Positions 9,739 through 17,767 of a stretch of DNA of 64,000 bases are shown here, piece after piece. The stretch's first letter is position 1. Every line of letters begins with the position of its first letter. The stretch spans positions 62,001 to 126,000 of the forward strand of contig NZ_JAIRAU010000040.1 in the NCBI RefSeq assembly GCF_020073745.1, in the 5' to 3' direction. Made by a program: the position numbers and the translations under genes. Source of the stretch: Nannocystis pusilla (GTDB lineage Bacteria > Myxococcota_A > Polyangia > Nannocystales > Nannocystaceae). The notes beneath the pieces were generated by a model. The model did no database searches. It was given only the letters and a program-made list of their open reading frames with translations, and was not told where the DNA came from.

Positions 9739-9768
9739 TTGAGTCCCGGGCGGCGGCAGGGCTATAAG
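9739..9768 (+). promoter_or_regulatory. Candidate sigma-70 promoter of speE
   Basis: TTGAGT (9739-9744) and TATAAG (9763-9768) are separated by 18 nt and lie about 60 bp before the speE start. They match 4 of 6 and 5 of 6 of the vegetative consensus. This is a sequence match only. Confidence 0.45.
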
Positions 9769-9795
9769 GCCCAGCCTCCGCCCGGAGCCTTTTAA

Positions 9796-9817
9796 TCACT
9801 CACTCACTCACCCACTC
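9796..9817 (+). repeat. Short tandem CACT repeat before speE
   Basis: Three to four consecutive CACT units lie just before the speE start codon, in the 5' untranslated region. No purine-rich ribosome-binding site is evident here. Tetranucleotide runs can vary by slippage; whether this one matters is unknown. Confidence 0.5.
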
Positions 9818-9826
9818 GAGCCCGCC

Positions 9827-10657
9827 ATGCCCTGGTTATACGAGCACTACCACGACCTCTCCGCGATCGGCCTCCACGTCACCGACAAGGTGCACGAGGA
9901 GCAGAGCGCCTTCCAGCGCATCGAGGTCTACGACACCCGGGGCCACGGCCGTCTGCTCATGCTCGACGGCATGGTCATGCTGACCGAGCTCGACGAGTTC
10001 GTCTATCACGAGCTCATCAGCCACATCCCGCTGTGCATCCATCGCGACCCGCGACGCGTCCTCGTCGTCGGCGGGGGCGACGGCGGCACCGTGCGCGAGG
10101 TCTTGCGCCACCGCGGCGTCGAGCGGGTGGTCCTGTGCGAGATCGACGAGCGAGTCACCCGCGTCTGCCAGCAGTGGATCCCCGCGGTCGCCGGGCGCCT
10201 CGACGACCCGCGCGTCGAGCTCGTGTTCGCCGACGCCGTCGACTACGTGCGCAACAACCCCGACAGCTTCGACGCCATCCTCGTCGACAGCTCCGAGCCG
10301 ATCGGTCCCGCGGCCGGCCTGTTCGGCGGGGCCTTCTTCGCCGATCTGCGCCGCGCCTTGCGACCCGGGGGCATCGTCAGCGCCCAGACCGAGTCGCCGT
10401 TTTACGCCGCCGACACCGTGCGCGGCGTGTTCGCCGAGCTGCGCGGCGTCTTCTCGAGCGTCCACGCCTACTACGGCTGCATCCCCACCTATCCGAGCGG
10501 CTGCTGGACCTTCGCCCTCGCCGGCGACCGCGTCGGCCCGGCCGATCTCGACGCCACGCGACTCGCTGCGGTCGCCGGGCGCTACGTCGGTCCGAGCCTC
10601 GGCGCTGGTGCCTTCGCCTTGCCCGAGTTCGTGCGGCGACTCGTTGAGGGCGGCTGA
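9827..10657 (+). CDS. speE: Spermidine synthase (polyamine aminopropyltransferase)
   Basis: 276 aa, full family length. It has the N-terminal beta-strand domain (MPWLYEHYHD...SAFQRIEVYD), the Rossmann motif LVVGGGDGG for decarboxylated S-adenosylmethionine, and the active-site strand ILVDSSEPIGPA. SpeE normally has Asp-Pro around the DSSDP position; here it reads DSSEP, a conservative change. It also has the gatekeeper region QTESPFY. It would transfer an aminopropyl group to putrescine in the cytoplasm. It appears to be transcribed alone from the promoter at 9739-9768. No speD-like gene is nearby. Confidence 0.92.
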   Translation: MPWLYEHYHDLSAIGLHVTDKVHEEQSAFQRIEVYDTRGHGRLLMLDGMVMLTELDEFVYHELISHIPLCIHRDPRRVLVVGGGDGGTVREVLRHRGVERVVLCEIDERVTRVCQQWIPAVAGRLDDPRVELVFADAVDYVRNNPDSFDAILVDSSEPIGPAAGLFGGAFFADLRRALRPGGIVSAQTESPFYAADTVRGVFAELRGVFSSVHAYYGCIPTYPSGCWTFALAGDRVGPADLDATRLAAVAGRYVGPSLGAGAFALPEFVRRLVEGG

Positions 10658-10734
10658 CATCACCATCCACGGGTGATCACACACACGCGGGTGCGTCCGC
10701 GGTGTTTTGCAGGCCCTCTGGTACCGTCGCCACG

Positions 10735-12141
10735 ATGGCCCCTCAAAACACCCGGACCCGTCTTTCCTGCCTCGTGTTGACCGCTCTGTTCGTGCCCGGG
10801 TTGGCCGTTGCGGGCGGACCTGACGACTTCACCGCGGCGATCCCGATCACCTCGCCGCTTCACGAGCCGCTGGTGTTCGGCGCCGATCTCACCGAGCCGC
10901 CCGTGCGCGCCGGCGAGTGGATCGTCTTCACCAACTTCGACGGCGGCAAGATGAACTTCTGCGGCTGGGGCAACAACGACCCGCAGAACAATTGCTCGAC
11001 GATCTTCGACGGCGAGGTCTTGCCGTTCACCGGCGACCCCGGTCGGCGGGCAGCCGTCGTCCAGGTCATGCGCAACGACCTCGGCAAGTTCAACATCCAC
11101 GTCACCGACGTCCGGCCCGCCAGCGGCGACTACGACATGGAGATGATCGGCGACTGGAACCCTGCCCCTGGCGGCGGCTTCGCCGGCGTCGCGCCGAGCA
11201 TCGACTGTTTCAACAGCGACGGCGGCGAGGTCAGCTACACGCTCGACTACACCAACGCGGCGACCGGCATCGCCAAGGCCGTGTTGCAGGAGATCGCCCA
11301 CACCTGGGGCCTCGAACACGTCGACTCGAAGTCCGACCTGCTCTACCCGACGACCCAGAGCGTCCCCGACCCGACCTTCCTCGACGAGTGCTTCCAGATC
11401 GTCCGGCTCGACGACAACGCCCAGCCGGTGCCCGAGAACAACATCTCGTGCCCCAACCAGCACTCGCAGTTCTGCAACGGCAGCAACTTCCAGAACAGCT
11501 ACCAGGAGCTCCTCCAGATCTTCGGCCCTGGTTCGCCCGACCTCACCGCGCCGACGGTCGAGATCACCGCGCCGGCCGAGGGCGCCGAGGTCGATCCCAA
11601 GTTCGACCTCCAGATCACCGCCGCCGACAACCTGAGCCCGCAGATCCTCGCCGTCTCGCTCAAGATCGACGGTCCGAGCGCCGCCGAGACCGACCCCACG
11701 GCCTGGCCGAGCCCCTCCGACCTCACCTTCCCGATCGCCGGCCTCGCTGCGGGCGAGTACACCATCACCGCCACCGTCGTCGACGAGGACAAGAACGAGG
11801 CCGTCGACATCGTGCACTTCACCGTCAAGGGTGAGCCGGCGCCCGGCACCACCGGCGAGCCCGGCACCACCGGCGAGCCCGGCACCACCACCGGCGACGA
11901 CAGCACCACCGGCGACGAGCCCGATCCCACCGGCGAGCCGACCCCGACCACCGGCGGCGGCAGCCAGACCGGCGGCGTCACCGGCGCGACCGGCGGCCCC
12001 GGCGACTCTGCCACCACCGGCGACCAGAGCGGCGGCGACGACGGCTGCGCCTGTCGATCGGACCTCGCACCGACCTCGGGCGCGCCGGCCCTGCTGCTCC
12101 TCCTCGGCCTCGCGCGCGGGCGTCGACGCGCCCGCCGCTGA
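10735..12141 (+). CDS. Secreted metzincin-like protein with MYXO-CTERM-like tail
   Basis: 468 aa from ATG 10735, which starts a clear signal peptide (ending near AVAGG). The central domain holds QEIAHTWGLEH at 185-195, which is the metzincin HExxHxxGxxH motif with the first zinc-binding His replaced by Gln. An Ig-like domain follows (TAPTVEITAPAEGAEV), then a Thr/Gly-rich linker with TTGEPG repeats. The C-terminus carries Cys residues (GCAC), a hydrophobic stretch and an Arg-rich end. This resembles the MYXO-CTERM signal thought to be processed by a myxosortase, so the protein is probably surface-displayed. The paralogue downstream has the same Gln. Whether it is still a peptidase is uncertain. 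Confidence 0.8.
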   Translation: MAPQNTRTRLSCLVLTALFVPGLAVAGGPDDFTAAIPITSPLHEPLVFGADLTEPPVRAGEWIVFTNFDGGKMNFCGWGNNDPQNNCSTIFDGEVLPFTGDPGRRAAVVQVMRNDLGKFNIHVTDVRPASGDYDMEMIGDWNPAPGGGFAGVAPSIDCFNSDGGEVSYTLDYTNAATGIAKAVLQEIAHTWGLEHVDSKSDLLYPTTQSVPDPTFLDECFQIVRLDDNAQPVPENNISCPNQHSQFCNGSNFQNSYQELLQIFGPGSPDLTAPTVEITAPAEGAEVDPKFDLQITAADNLSPQILAVSLKIDGPSAAETDPTAWPSPSDLTFPIAGLAAGEYTITATVVDEDKNEAVDIVHFTVKGEPAPGTTGEPGTTGEPGTTTGDDSTTGDEPDPTGEPTPTTGGGSQTGGVTGATGGPGDSATTGDQSGGDDGCACRSDLAPTSGAPALLLLLGLARGRRRARR

Positions 12142-12179
12142 CCGCTGCGCCTCCGCGCCAAAGCGCGTACCCTGGCCCG

Positions 12180-13577
12180 GTGAACCCCGCGCTCGCTCCC
12201 GCCCTCCTCGCCGCGCTGTCCGCCGCCGGCGAGCGGGGCGCGGACGCGTCGGCCCCGCCTCTCCCGAGCGCGAGTCAACCTGCCCCTTCGGACCCGTCCC
12301 GAAGCGCATCCGCGGATGCCCCTTCGGACCTGTCCCGAAGCACATCCCCGGCCGCCCTCGACCTGTCCCTGCGGCCATCCTCGGCGCGCCCCGAGCTCGA
12401 GCGCCCGCGCCCGGCAGCCACGGCGCCGCTGACGGCGCGGGGCCCGGACGTCCTCCCGGCCATGCCGGGCACGCCGCACACCCTCTACGTCAACTTCGAC
12501 GGCGCGGTCCTGCGGCGCGGCTGCGGCAACGACTCGCGCCACGACTGCAGCACCCTCGCCGATCTGTTCGACGGCTACATCGGTCCGTTCGTCGGCACCG
12601 AGGCGCGGCGGGTCGCCATCATCGAGTCGGTGCGCAAGGACCTGCGGGAGATCGGCGTGCGCACCACCTGGAGGCGCCCGCCGGACGACCCCGGCTACAC
12701 CATGGTCCTCTACGGCGACATCGGCGCCCAGGACTTCGCCGGCATCGCCCCGTACATCGACTGCGGCAACCTGTGGGCCAACGACACCTGCTTCGCCGGC
12801 GCCTTCCAGGGCTCGAACACCGGCGCCACCATCATCTTGCAGGAGGCCGCGCACACCTGGGGTCTCGAGCACGTCAACAGCCCGTTCGACAACCTGCACC
12901 CGTTCGTCGAGGCCCCGACCCCGTTCTTCCAGGATCAGTGCAACAAGATCGTCGCCAACACCGACCTGGTCGAGACCGCCGGCACCTGCAACCTCGTGCA
13001 CGAGATGTTCTGCGAGACCGGCTTTCAGAACAGCTTCCGCGAGCTGCTCTACCTGTTCGGCCCGGCCCAGCCCGACATCGTCGCCCCGGTCCTCGAGCTC
13101 ACCAGCCCCGCCGACGGCTCGTACCACGTGTTGCCGGTCGAGCTCTCGCTCTACGGCGAGGTCACCGACGACCTCGAGCCGCAGTTCTACGCCGTCGACA
13201 TCCAGCAGGACGGTCAGACCCTGTTCAGCGACGAGGCGATCCGCGTCGACCTGCGGCTCAAGAACCCGCCGCCCGGCACCTACGACCTGCTCGTCACCGT
13301 CCGCGACGAGGGCGGCAACGCCGGCAGCGACCGCGTGCGCTTCACGATCCTCCCCGAGGGCAGCGAGGATCCCGACAGCACCACCGGGGACGACCCCGGC
13401 GACACCGACACCGGCGGCAGCGGGTCCGGCGGGTCGTCCGAGCAGATGGGCTGCGACCTCGCGCTCGCCGCGACGGGGCCCGCCTGGCCGCTCCTCCTCC
13501 TCTTCGCCCGCCGGCGACGGCCTCGTCCTCCGGCTCTGGCAACCTCGCCCGCGCCGCGCTACATGGAGAACCCGTGA
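12180..13577 (+). CDS. Second metzincin-like protein, tandem paralogue
   Basis: 465 aa from GTG 12180, 38 bp after the first paralogue. The layout is the same: export region, domain with QEAAHTWGLEH (221-231), Ig-like domain (VAPVLELTSPADGSY), acidic Thr/Gly linker, then Cys, hydrophobic and basic tail. It too has Gln in place of the first zinc His. Residues about 34-66 (Ser/Pro/Asp/Arg-rich) are encoded by in-frame copies of the palindromic repeat and have no counterpart in the first paralogue. The N-terminal hydrophobic segment is short, so the true signal may begin at another codon. The stop overlaps the next start (GTGA). Confidence 0.75.
   Translation: MNPALAPALLAALSAAGERGADASAPPLPSASQPAPSDPSRSASADAPSDLSRSTSPAALDLSLRPSSARPELERPRPAATAPLTARGPDVLPAMPGTPHTLYVNFDGAVLRRGCGNDSRHDCSTLADLFDGYIGPFVGTEARRVAIIESVRKDLREIGVRTTWRRPPDDPGYTMVLYGDIGAQDFAGIAPYIDCGNLWANDTCFAGAFQGSNTGATIILQEAAHTWGLEHVNSPFDNLHPFVEAPTPFFQDQCNKIVANTDLVETAGTCNLVHEMFCETGFQNSFRELLYLFGPAQPDIVAPVLELTSPADGSYHVLPVELSLYGEVTDDLEPQFYAVDIQQDGQTLFSDEAIRVDLRLKNPPPGTYDLLVTVRDEGGNAGSDRVRFTILPEGSEDPDSTTGDDPGDTDTGGSGSGGSSEQMGCDLALAATGPAWPLLLLFARRRRPRPPALATSPAPRYMENP
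12281..12352 (+). repeat. In-frame tandem 36-bp palindromic repeat inside the metzincin-like gene
   Basis: Two copies of a 36-bp unit (12281-12316 and 12317-12352) differ at four positions. Each contains CCTTCGGACC-YGTCCCGAAG, a stem-forming variant of the window-wide element. A further CTGTCC-containing unit follows at about 12369. The period of 36 nt equals 12 codons, so the frame is kept. Confidence 0.8.
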
Positions 13578-14323
13578 CGCACCGCCTGCACCTGGCCCCG
13601 TTCGCCCTCGTGCTCCTCGCCGCCTGTCCCCAAGCACAGCCGCCTGCGCCCACGCCCACCGTCGACGGCGCCCACCCGGCCCCCGACGATCCGCGCGTCG
13701 TCGCCGTCACCGGCGATCTCTACGCCGCCCAGGCCGCCCCGACCGCGCTCGAGCAACCTGAGGCCGACCCGGCGCCCAAGTCGCCCGGCACCGGCCGCCC
13801 CGACGAGACCAACGGCGTGTGCCGCCTCTACGCCCCCGAGCTGCCCAACCCCGAGTGCTGCGAGCACACCCTCGGGTTCGACAGCAAGGTCGCCGCCGCC
13901 ACCTGCGGCCTGCAGGTCTACCTCGGCGAGTCCTTCCACAACAGCTGCGGCTTCTACTTCGTGCCCGAGCCCAACAGCCTGGCCCAGTGGTTCCGGATCG
14001 CCTTCATCATGGGCGACACCCCGCTGCAGGCCGCCGAGGACAACCTGAAGGTCATGCGCCACACCGACCCTACCGTCACCGTCGAGCCCGTGCCCGACGT
14101 CCCCGGCGCCTACTGGACCCGGCAAAACGAGTACCGCTGGGCCTTCCTCCCCGGCTGGAAGTCCGTGCGCATGTTCGCCTGGAAGACCTCCAGCTGCAGC
14201 GACGACAAGGTCGGCGGCCTGCTCCGCCACATCATCGCCGCCCCCGAGGACATCGCCGGCACGCGCCGCGACGGCCTCGTCCCGGTCGCCGCCCCGCCGG
14301 TCGCCGTCGCCCCGGCGAAGTAG
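13574..14323 (+). CDS. Lipoprotein of unknown function, coupled to the metzincin-like gene
   Basis: 249 aa starting at a GTG that overlaps the upstream stop by 4 nt (GTGA). A lipoprotein signal is clear: a basic start, a hydrophobic stretch and lipobox LLAAC. The mature part begins with a Pro/Ala-rich spacer and continues with a compact domain holding conserved-looking Cys residues (GVCRLYAPELPNPECCEHTLGF...CGLQVYLGE...NSCGFYFVPE). I do not recognise the family. Coupling suggests it works with the two metzincin-like proteins at the cell envelope. Confidence 0.75.
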   Translation: MTHRLHLAPFALVLLAACPQAQPPAPTPTVDGAHPAPDDPRVVAVTGDLYAAQAAPTALEQPEADPAPKSPGTGRPDETNGVCRLYAPELPNPECCEHTLGFDSKVAAATCGLQVYLGESFHNSCGFYFVPEPNSLAQWFRIAFIMGDTPLQAAEDNLKVMRHTDPTVTVEPVPDVPGAYWTRQNEYRWAFLPGWKSVRMFAWKTSSCSDDKVGGLLRHIIAAPEDIAGTRRDGLVPVAAPPVAVAPAK

Positions 14324-14341
14324 CCCGCCTGGCCGCGCGCC

Positions 14342-14375
14342 GGGACATGTCCCTCAGAACATGTCTTTGAGGTCT
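14342..14375. repeat. Palindromic repeat between converging genes
   Basis: GGGACATGTCCC (14342-14353) is a perfect 12-bp palindrome, followed by a second ACATGTC half-copy. CCTCA and TGAGG flank the second copy. It lies 18 nt after the lipoprotein stop. The rest of the gap, up to the end of the pyrophosphatase gene at 14548, shows no gene. Confidence 0.75.
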
Positions 14376-14547
14376 AGCCGCCCGACGCCCCGCGGTCGCG
14401 GCGAGTGCCCTTGCCACACAAACCGCCGCATTCATCCGGCCGCGAGAGTCACTGTTCCGCTTGCAAGCCGCCGGCAGGCTGAACGCCACGAGACCGGCGA
14501 AGATCGAGTTGGTGCGCGCTCGCGGGACGGGGCCGCGAACCGCAGGC

Positions 14548-14964
14548 TCAGCGCGCCCGCCAGCCCGCGAACCGCGTCGGGCCGTCCAGCCCGCGCGCGG
14601 CCGCCAGCGCGCGCTTGCCGAGCGCGTACACGGTGAAGAACAGCTCGAGCCCCCGCCGCTGCGCGCGCGTCAGCGGCTGCGCGCTGAAGATGACCTTCGG
14701 GTCCTCCTGGCCGACGTCGACGAAGCCGATGATCCCCACCACCGCCCGCTCGACCCGCGCCCCCGCGGGCAGGCGGCCGCCGAGGACCACCGCGTCGAGC
14801 GGGTCGCCGTCGCCGGACATGACCCCCGGGACATGTCCGTAGTTGTACGGGCACGGCAGCGGCGACACGAAGTCGACGCGCCCGTCGCTGCGCCGCTTGA
14901 CGAAGCTGCCGCGGGGGTACTCGATCACCACCTCGCAGCGCGCCCCGATCTCCGGCAGCTCCAC
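14548..14964 (-). CDS. ppa: Inorganic pyrophosphatase (soluble, family I type)
   Basis: 138 aa from a GTG start at 14964. It has the family motifs in order: EYPRGSFVKR, YNYGHVPG, GDGDPLDAVV and a later DVGQEDPK. It would hydrolyse pyrophosphate to orthophosphate in the cytoplasm, driving biosynthetic reactions forward. It is shorter than the usual 170-180 aa of bacterial Ppa at both ends. It may be a compact variant or a relative with another phosphate substrate. It converges with the lipoprotein gene upstream in the window. Confidence 0.82.
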   Translation of the reverse strand: MELPEIGARCEVVIEYPRGSFVKRRSDGRVDFVSPLPCPYNYGHVPGVMSGDGDPLDAVVLGGRLPAGARVERAVVGIIGFVDVGQEDPKVIFSAQPLTRAQRRGLELFFTVYALGKRALAAARGLDGPTRFAGWRAR

Positions 14965-15083
14965 GGCGACGATCTACGCCAGCCGCGCCGCCGCGGCAAC
15001 CGTCGCGCCGGCCGCGCTCGACTCACTTGCGACGCCGCCGCCAGACCTGCCCGATCGCACATGCCCTGAGAGACACCCTCGGC

Positions 15084-15977
15084 TCAGAACTGCCCGAACG
15101 CCGCGATCCCCGCCCCGTTCGTCCCGAACGTCGGGACCGCGCGGGCCGCCCGGCGCTTGCGTTCCTGGATCCGGTCGGCGAACAGGAGGCTCGCGCCGGC
15201 CAGCAGCACGCCCGCGCCCGCGGCCAGCGTCAGGTAGCCCGCGTCGTGGTAGCTGGCCAGGGCTGCGTCGGAGCAGTCGGGCGTCGCCGTCGTGCACTCC
15301 GCGCGGTACAGCAACAGGCCGATGCCCACCGCCGACGTCAGCGCCCCGCCGATCGACACCCCGAAGCCGGCGGCCAGCAGCTCCAGCGACGGCTCCGACG
15401 GCGCGGCCCAGCTGGTCTGCCCGCGCCATTGACCGGGGCGCGGCGGCGGCAGCCGCTTCAGGGCCGGCAGAGCCGGTGTCGCCGGCGCCGCCTCCCCCGT
15501 CGCGCTCGGCTCGGGCTCGGCCGCCGGGAGCCCCGGCGGCTCCGCGCACACGTCGCGGCCGACCGACTGACTGGCCCCGCGCAGGCTCTGATCGATCCGG
15601 TCGGCCAGCCCGAGCGCTCGCCGGCGCAGGTAAATCGCCTCGGCCTTCTGCGGCCGCTCGAGGTAGTCGCGCACCACCCCGGCCGCGCGGCACATCGGGC
15701 TCTCCGCGCTGTTGTCCGCATGGGCCTGCTCGTAGGCCGCCACAGTGTCGCTCAGCACATTGAAGAGATCGCGGCTCGCCCGCGGCTCGAGCTCCGTCAG
15801 TCCGACGTAGACCCGCTCGAAACAGGCCCCTGCCTCGGCGTTGCGACCGTCCTTGCGCAGCGCCCTGCACCCCTCGTGTTCGCGCCGCAGCGCCTCCGTG
15901 GCCGGGTTCGCCGCCTCGGCGTGGGTGCTCGCCAGCGTCAGCGCGCAGGCCAGCGCCGTCGTCCTGCTCCTCGCCAT
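15084..15977 (-). CDS. Exported protein with two C-terminal transmembrane helices, unknown
   Basis: 297 aa from ATG 15977. A signal peptide (ALACALTLASTHAEA) precedes a helical Cys-containing region (CRALRKDGRNAEAGACFERVY) that resembles a short TPR-like stretch. A Pro-rich linker and two hydrophobic helices (near LLAAGFGVSIGGALTSAVGIGLLLY and YLTLAAGAGVLLAGASLLFA) follow, then a basic end. This layout recurs next to kinases in Nannocystis-like genomes. It is divergent from the kinase gene at 16078, only 100 bp away, so they may share a control region. No catalytic motif is visible. Confidence 0.7.
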   Translation of the reverse strand: MARSRTTALACALTLASTHAEAANPATEALRREHEGCRALRKDGRNAEAGACFERVYVGLTELEPRASRDLFNVLSDTVAAYEQAHADNSAESPMCRAAGVVRDYLERPQKAEAIYLRRRALGLADRIDQSLRGASQSVGRDVCAEPPGLPAAEPEPSATGEAAPATPALPALKRLPPPRPGQWRGQTSWAAPSEPSLELLAAGFGVSIGGALTSAVGIGLLLYRAECTTATPDCSDAALASYHDAGYLTLAAGAGVLLAGASLLFADRIQERKRRAARAVPTFGTNGAGIAAFGQF

Positions 15978-16077
15978 CGCCCTGCGAGTATCGGCCAGTT
16001 CGGCGCCCCGGGCAGCGGTCGCTTCCGCGCCTCCGCGAGGCCCCGAACCCGGCGCCTGCGCCCGTATAATCGCCCCC

Positions 16078-17664
16078 ATGACGGGCGACGACGTCGACGG
16101 CACCGGTCCCACGCAGGCCAGTCCCCCCGGCGACGCCCCGACCGATCTCGCCTCCGACGCCGGGCCGCGCCGCGCCGACGCCCCCGACTCGCTGCTCGGG
16201 GGCGTCCTCGCCGGCCGCTACCGCATCGATCGCCGGCTCGGCAGCGGCGGCATGGGGGCGGTGTACGCCGGCACGCACCTCCTGCTCGACCGGCCGATCG
16301 CCGTGAAGATCATCAAGCCGCGCTTCGGCGACGACCCCGGCATCGCCCAGCGCTTCATTCAGGAGGCGCGCACCGCCTCGGGCATCGCCCACGCCCACGT
16401 CGTCGAGATCACCGACTTCGGCGAGACCGAGAACGGCACCGCCTTCTTCGTCATGGAGCGGCTCGAGGGCGAGGATCTCGCCGCCACCGTCACGCGCGAG
16501 GGGCCGCTCGGCTGGCAGCGCGTCGTCCACATCGGCGAGCAGATCGCCCGCGCCCTCGCGGCCGCGCACAAGCACGGCGTCGTCCACCGCGACATCAAGC
16601 CGGCCAACTGCTTCCGCCTCACCCGCGACGACGACCCCGACTACATCAAGGTCCTCGACTTCGGCCTGGCCAAGGTCGTCGGCGCCTCGCGGCACGGCGA
16701 CGCCTCGCTGACCCAGACCGGCGCGCTCCTCGGCACGCCCGGGTACATCGCCCCCGAGCTGTACCGCGGCCTCGCGGCCGACCATCGCGTCGACATCTAC
16801 GCCCTCGGCGCCCTCATGCACAAGCTGCTCACCGGCGAGCTGCCGCCGATGCGCCTCGGCCTCGACGGCCCGTCCGAGCTCGCGCTGGCCGCCGTCCCAC
16901 CTGGCCTTCAGGCTATCTTGCGCCGCGCCCTCGCCGACGACCCCGCCGCCCGCTATCCGACCGCCCAGGCCCTCGCCGGCGACCTCCGGCGCCTGGCCGC
17001 AGGGACAGGTGTCAGCCTCGACCCCGGCTCCGACCCGCCCGCCGCCAGCGGCCCGCTGCTGACCGTCACCCGCGACGCCCGCGGACTCTCGTTCACGATC
17101 GGCGCCCCGCTGCTCGGCGCCCTGGTGCTCGGCCTCGGCGTGTTCGCCTACTTCAGCCTGCGCGCCGTCGCCCTGCCGCCCACCGAGCCCGTCGGCGCGC
17201 CCCTCGCTCCGCGCCCGCTCGAGCTCCAGCGCCCGGCCCTGCCGCCTCCCGCTCCCGTCCCGCCGCCCGTCGCCGTCCCTCTCGCGCTCGAACCCGCCGC
17301 CCCGCCGCCGGCGTCGCCCGACCCGCCACCTCCCGCTCCCTCCGAGCCGTCGCCGACCGCCATCGACCCCTCGGCCGCGCCGCCCGGGCCCGCCCCGAAG
17401 GCCGGCAAGCCGCTCCCGCCCGGCAGCCCTGCAGCTGTCCAAAAGGCCATCCGCCGCCGCTGCGGCGAGACCTTCGGCTACGACGTCACCCTGCAGTGGA
17501 AGGCCGACGCCGACGGCCGGCTGATCCCCGGCTCGGTCAAGGCGCTGGTCGGCAAGCGCACCCTCCTCAACGACGCCGAGACCTGCGCCGTCCGCCAGCT
17601 CACCCGCAGCGAGCTGGCCTGGACCCCCGGCGAGACCTACACCCACAAGTTCAAGGCCGGCTGA
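16078..17664 (+). CDS. Ser/Thr protein kinase with extracytoplasmic AgmX-like domain
   Basis: 528 aa from ATG 16078. The kinase domain (about residues 40-310) is complete: LGSGGMGAVY, AVKII lysine, HRDIKPAN, DFGLAK and APE. A transmembrane helix (about 340-360, GAPLLGALVLGLGVFAYF) is followed by a long Pro-rich linker. The C-terminal domain, about 75 aa, has two Cys (RRRCGETFGYDV...ETCAVRQL) and resembles the C-terminal domain of gliding protein AgmX / TonB. This is a receptor-like kinase that may sense the envelope. The stop is followed by a palindrome hairpin. Confidence 0.88.
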   Translation: MTGDDVDGTGPTQASPPGDAPTDLASDAGPRRADAPDSLLGGVLAGRYRIDRRLGSGGMGAVYAGTHLLLDRPIAVKIIKPRFGDDPGIAQRFIQEARTASGIAHAHVVEITDFGETENGTAFFVMERLEGEDLAATVTREGPLGWQRVVHIGEQIARALAAAHKHGVVHRDIKPANCFRLTRDDDPDYIKVLDFGLAKVVGASRHGDASLTQTGALLGTPGYIAPELYRGLAADHRVDIYALGALMHKLLTGELPPMRLGLDGPSELALAAVPPGLQAILRRALADDPAARYPTAQALAGDLRRLAAGTGVSLDPGSDPPAASGPLLTVTRDARGLSFTIGAPLLGALVLGLGVFAYFSLRAVALPPTEPVGAPLAPRPLELQRPALPPPAPVPPPVAVPLALEPAAPPPASPDPPPPAPSEPSPTAIDPSAAPPGPAPKAGKPLPPGSPAAVQKAIRRRCGETFGYDVTLQWKADADGRLIPGSVKALVGKRTLLNDAETCAVRQLTRSELAWTPGETYTHKFKAG

Positions 17665-17669
17665 TCGAC

Positions 17670-17721
17670 CTGTCCTCGCGGACAGCCTCGGACCGACGCC
17701 TCGGACATGTCCCTTCGGACA
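17670..17721. repeat. Palindromic repeats between converging genes
   Basis: CTGTCC-TCGC-GGACAG (17670-17685) is a perfect 6-bp stem with a 4-nt loop, 5 nt after the kinase stop. GGACATGTCC (17703-17712) overlaps TGTCC-CTTC-GGACA (17708-17721). Further half-copies reach about 17765, the end of the opposing gene. Confidence 0.8.
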
Positions 17722-17767
17722 CGCGACGCGCCTGTTCCACAGTCTGCACACCTGTCCCCAAAAACAT

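Noticed and set aside
11831-13570. Long frames antisense or out of phase with the metzincin-like genes and elsewhere (Arg/Pro/Ala-rich)
   Set aside because: They are shadows caused by high GC at third positions. They lack family motifs and overlap well-supported genes.
14815-14840. Palindromic repeat inside the pyrophosphatase gene
   Set aside because: GGACATGACCCCCGGGACATGTCC codes for the conserved YNYGHVPG and SGDGDP region of the enzyme family. No extra residues are present, so this is not an insertion.
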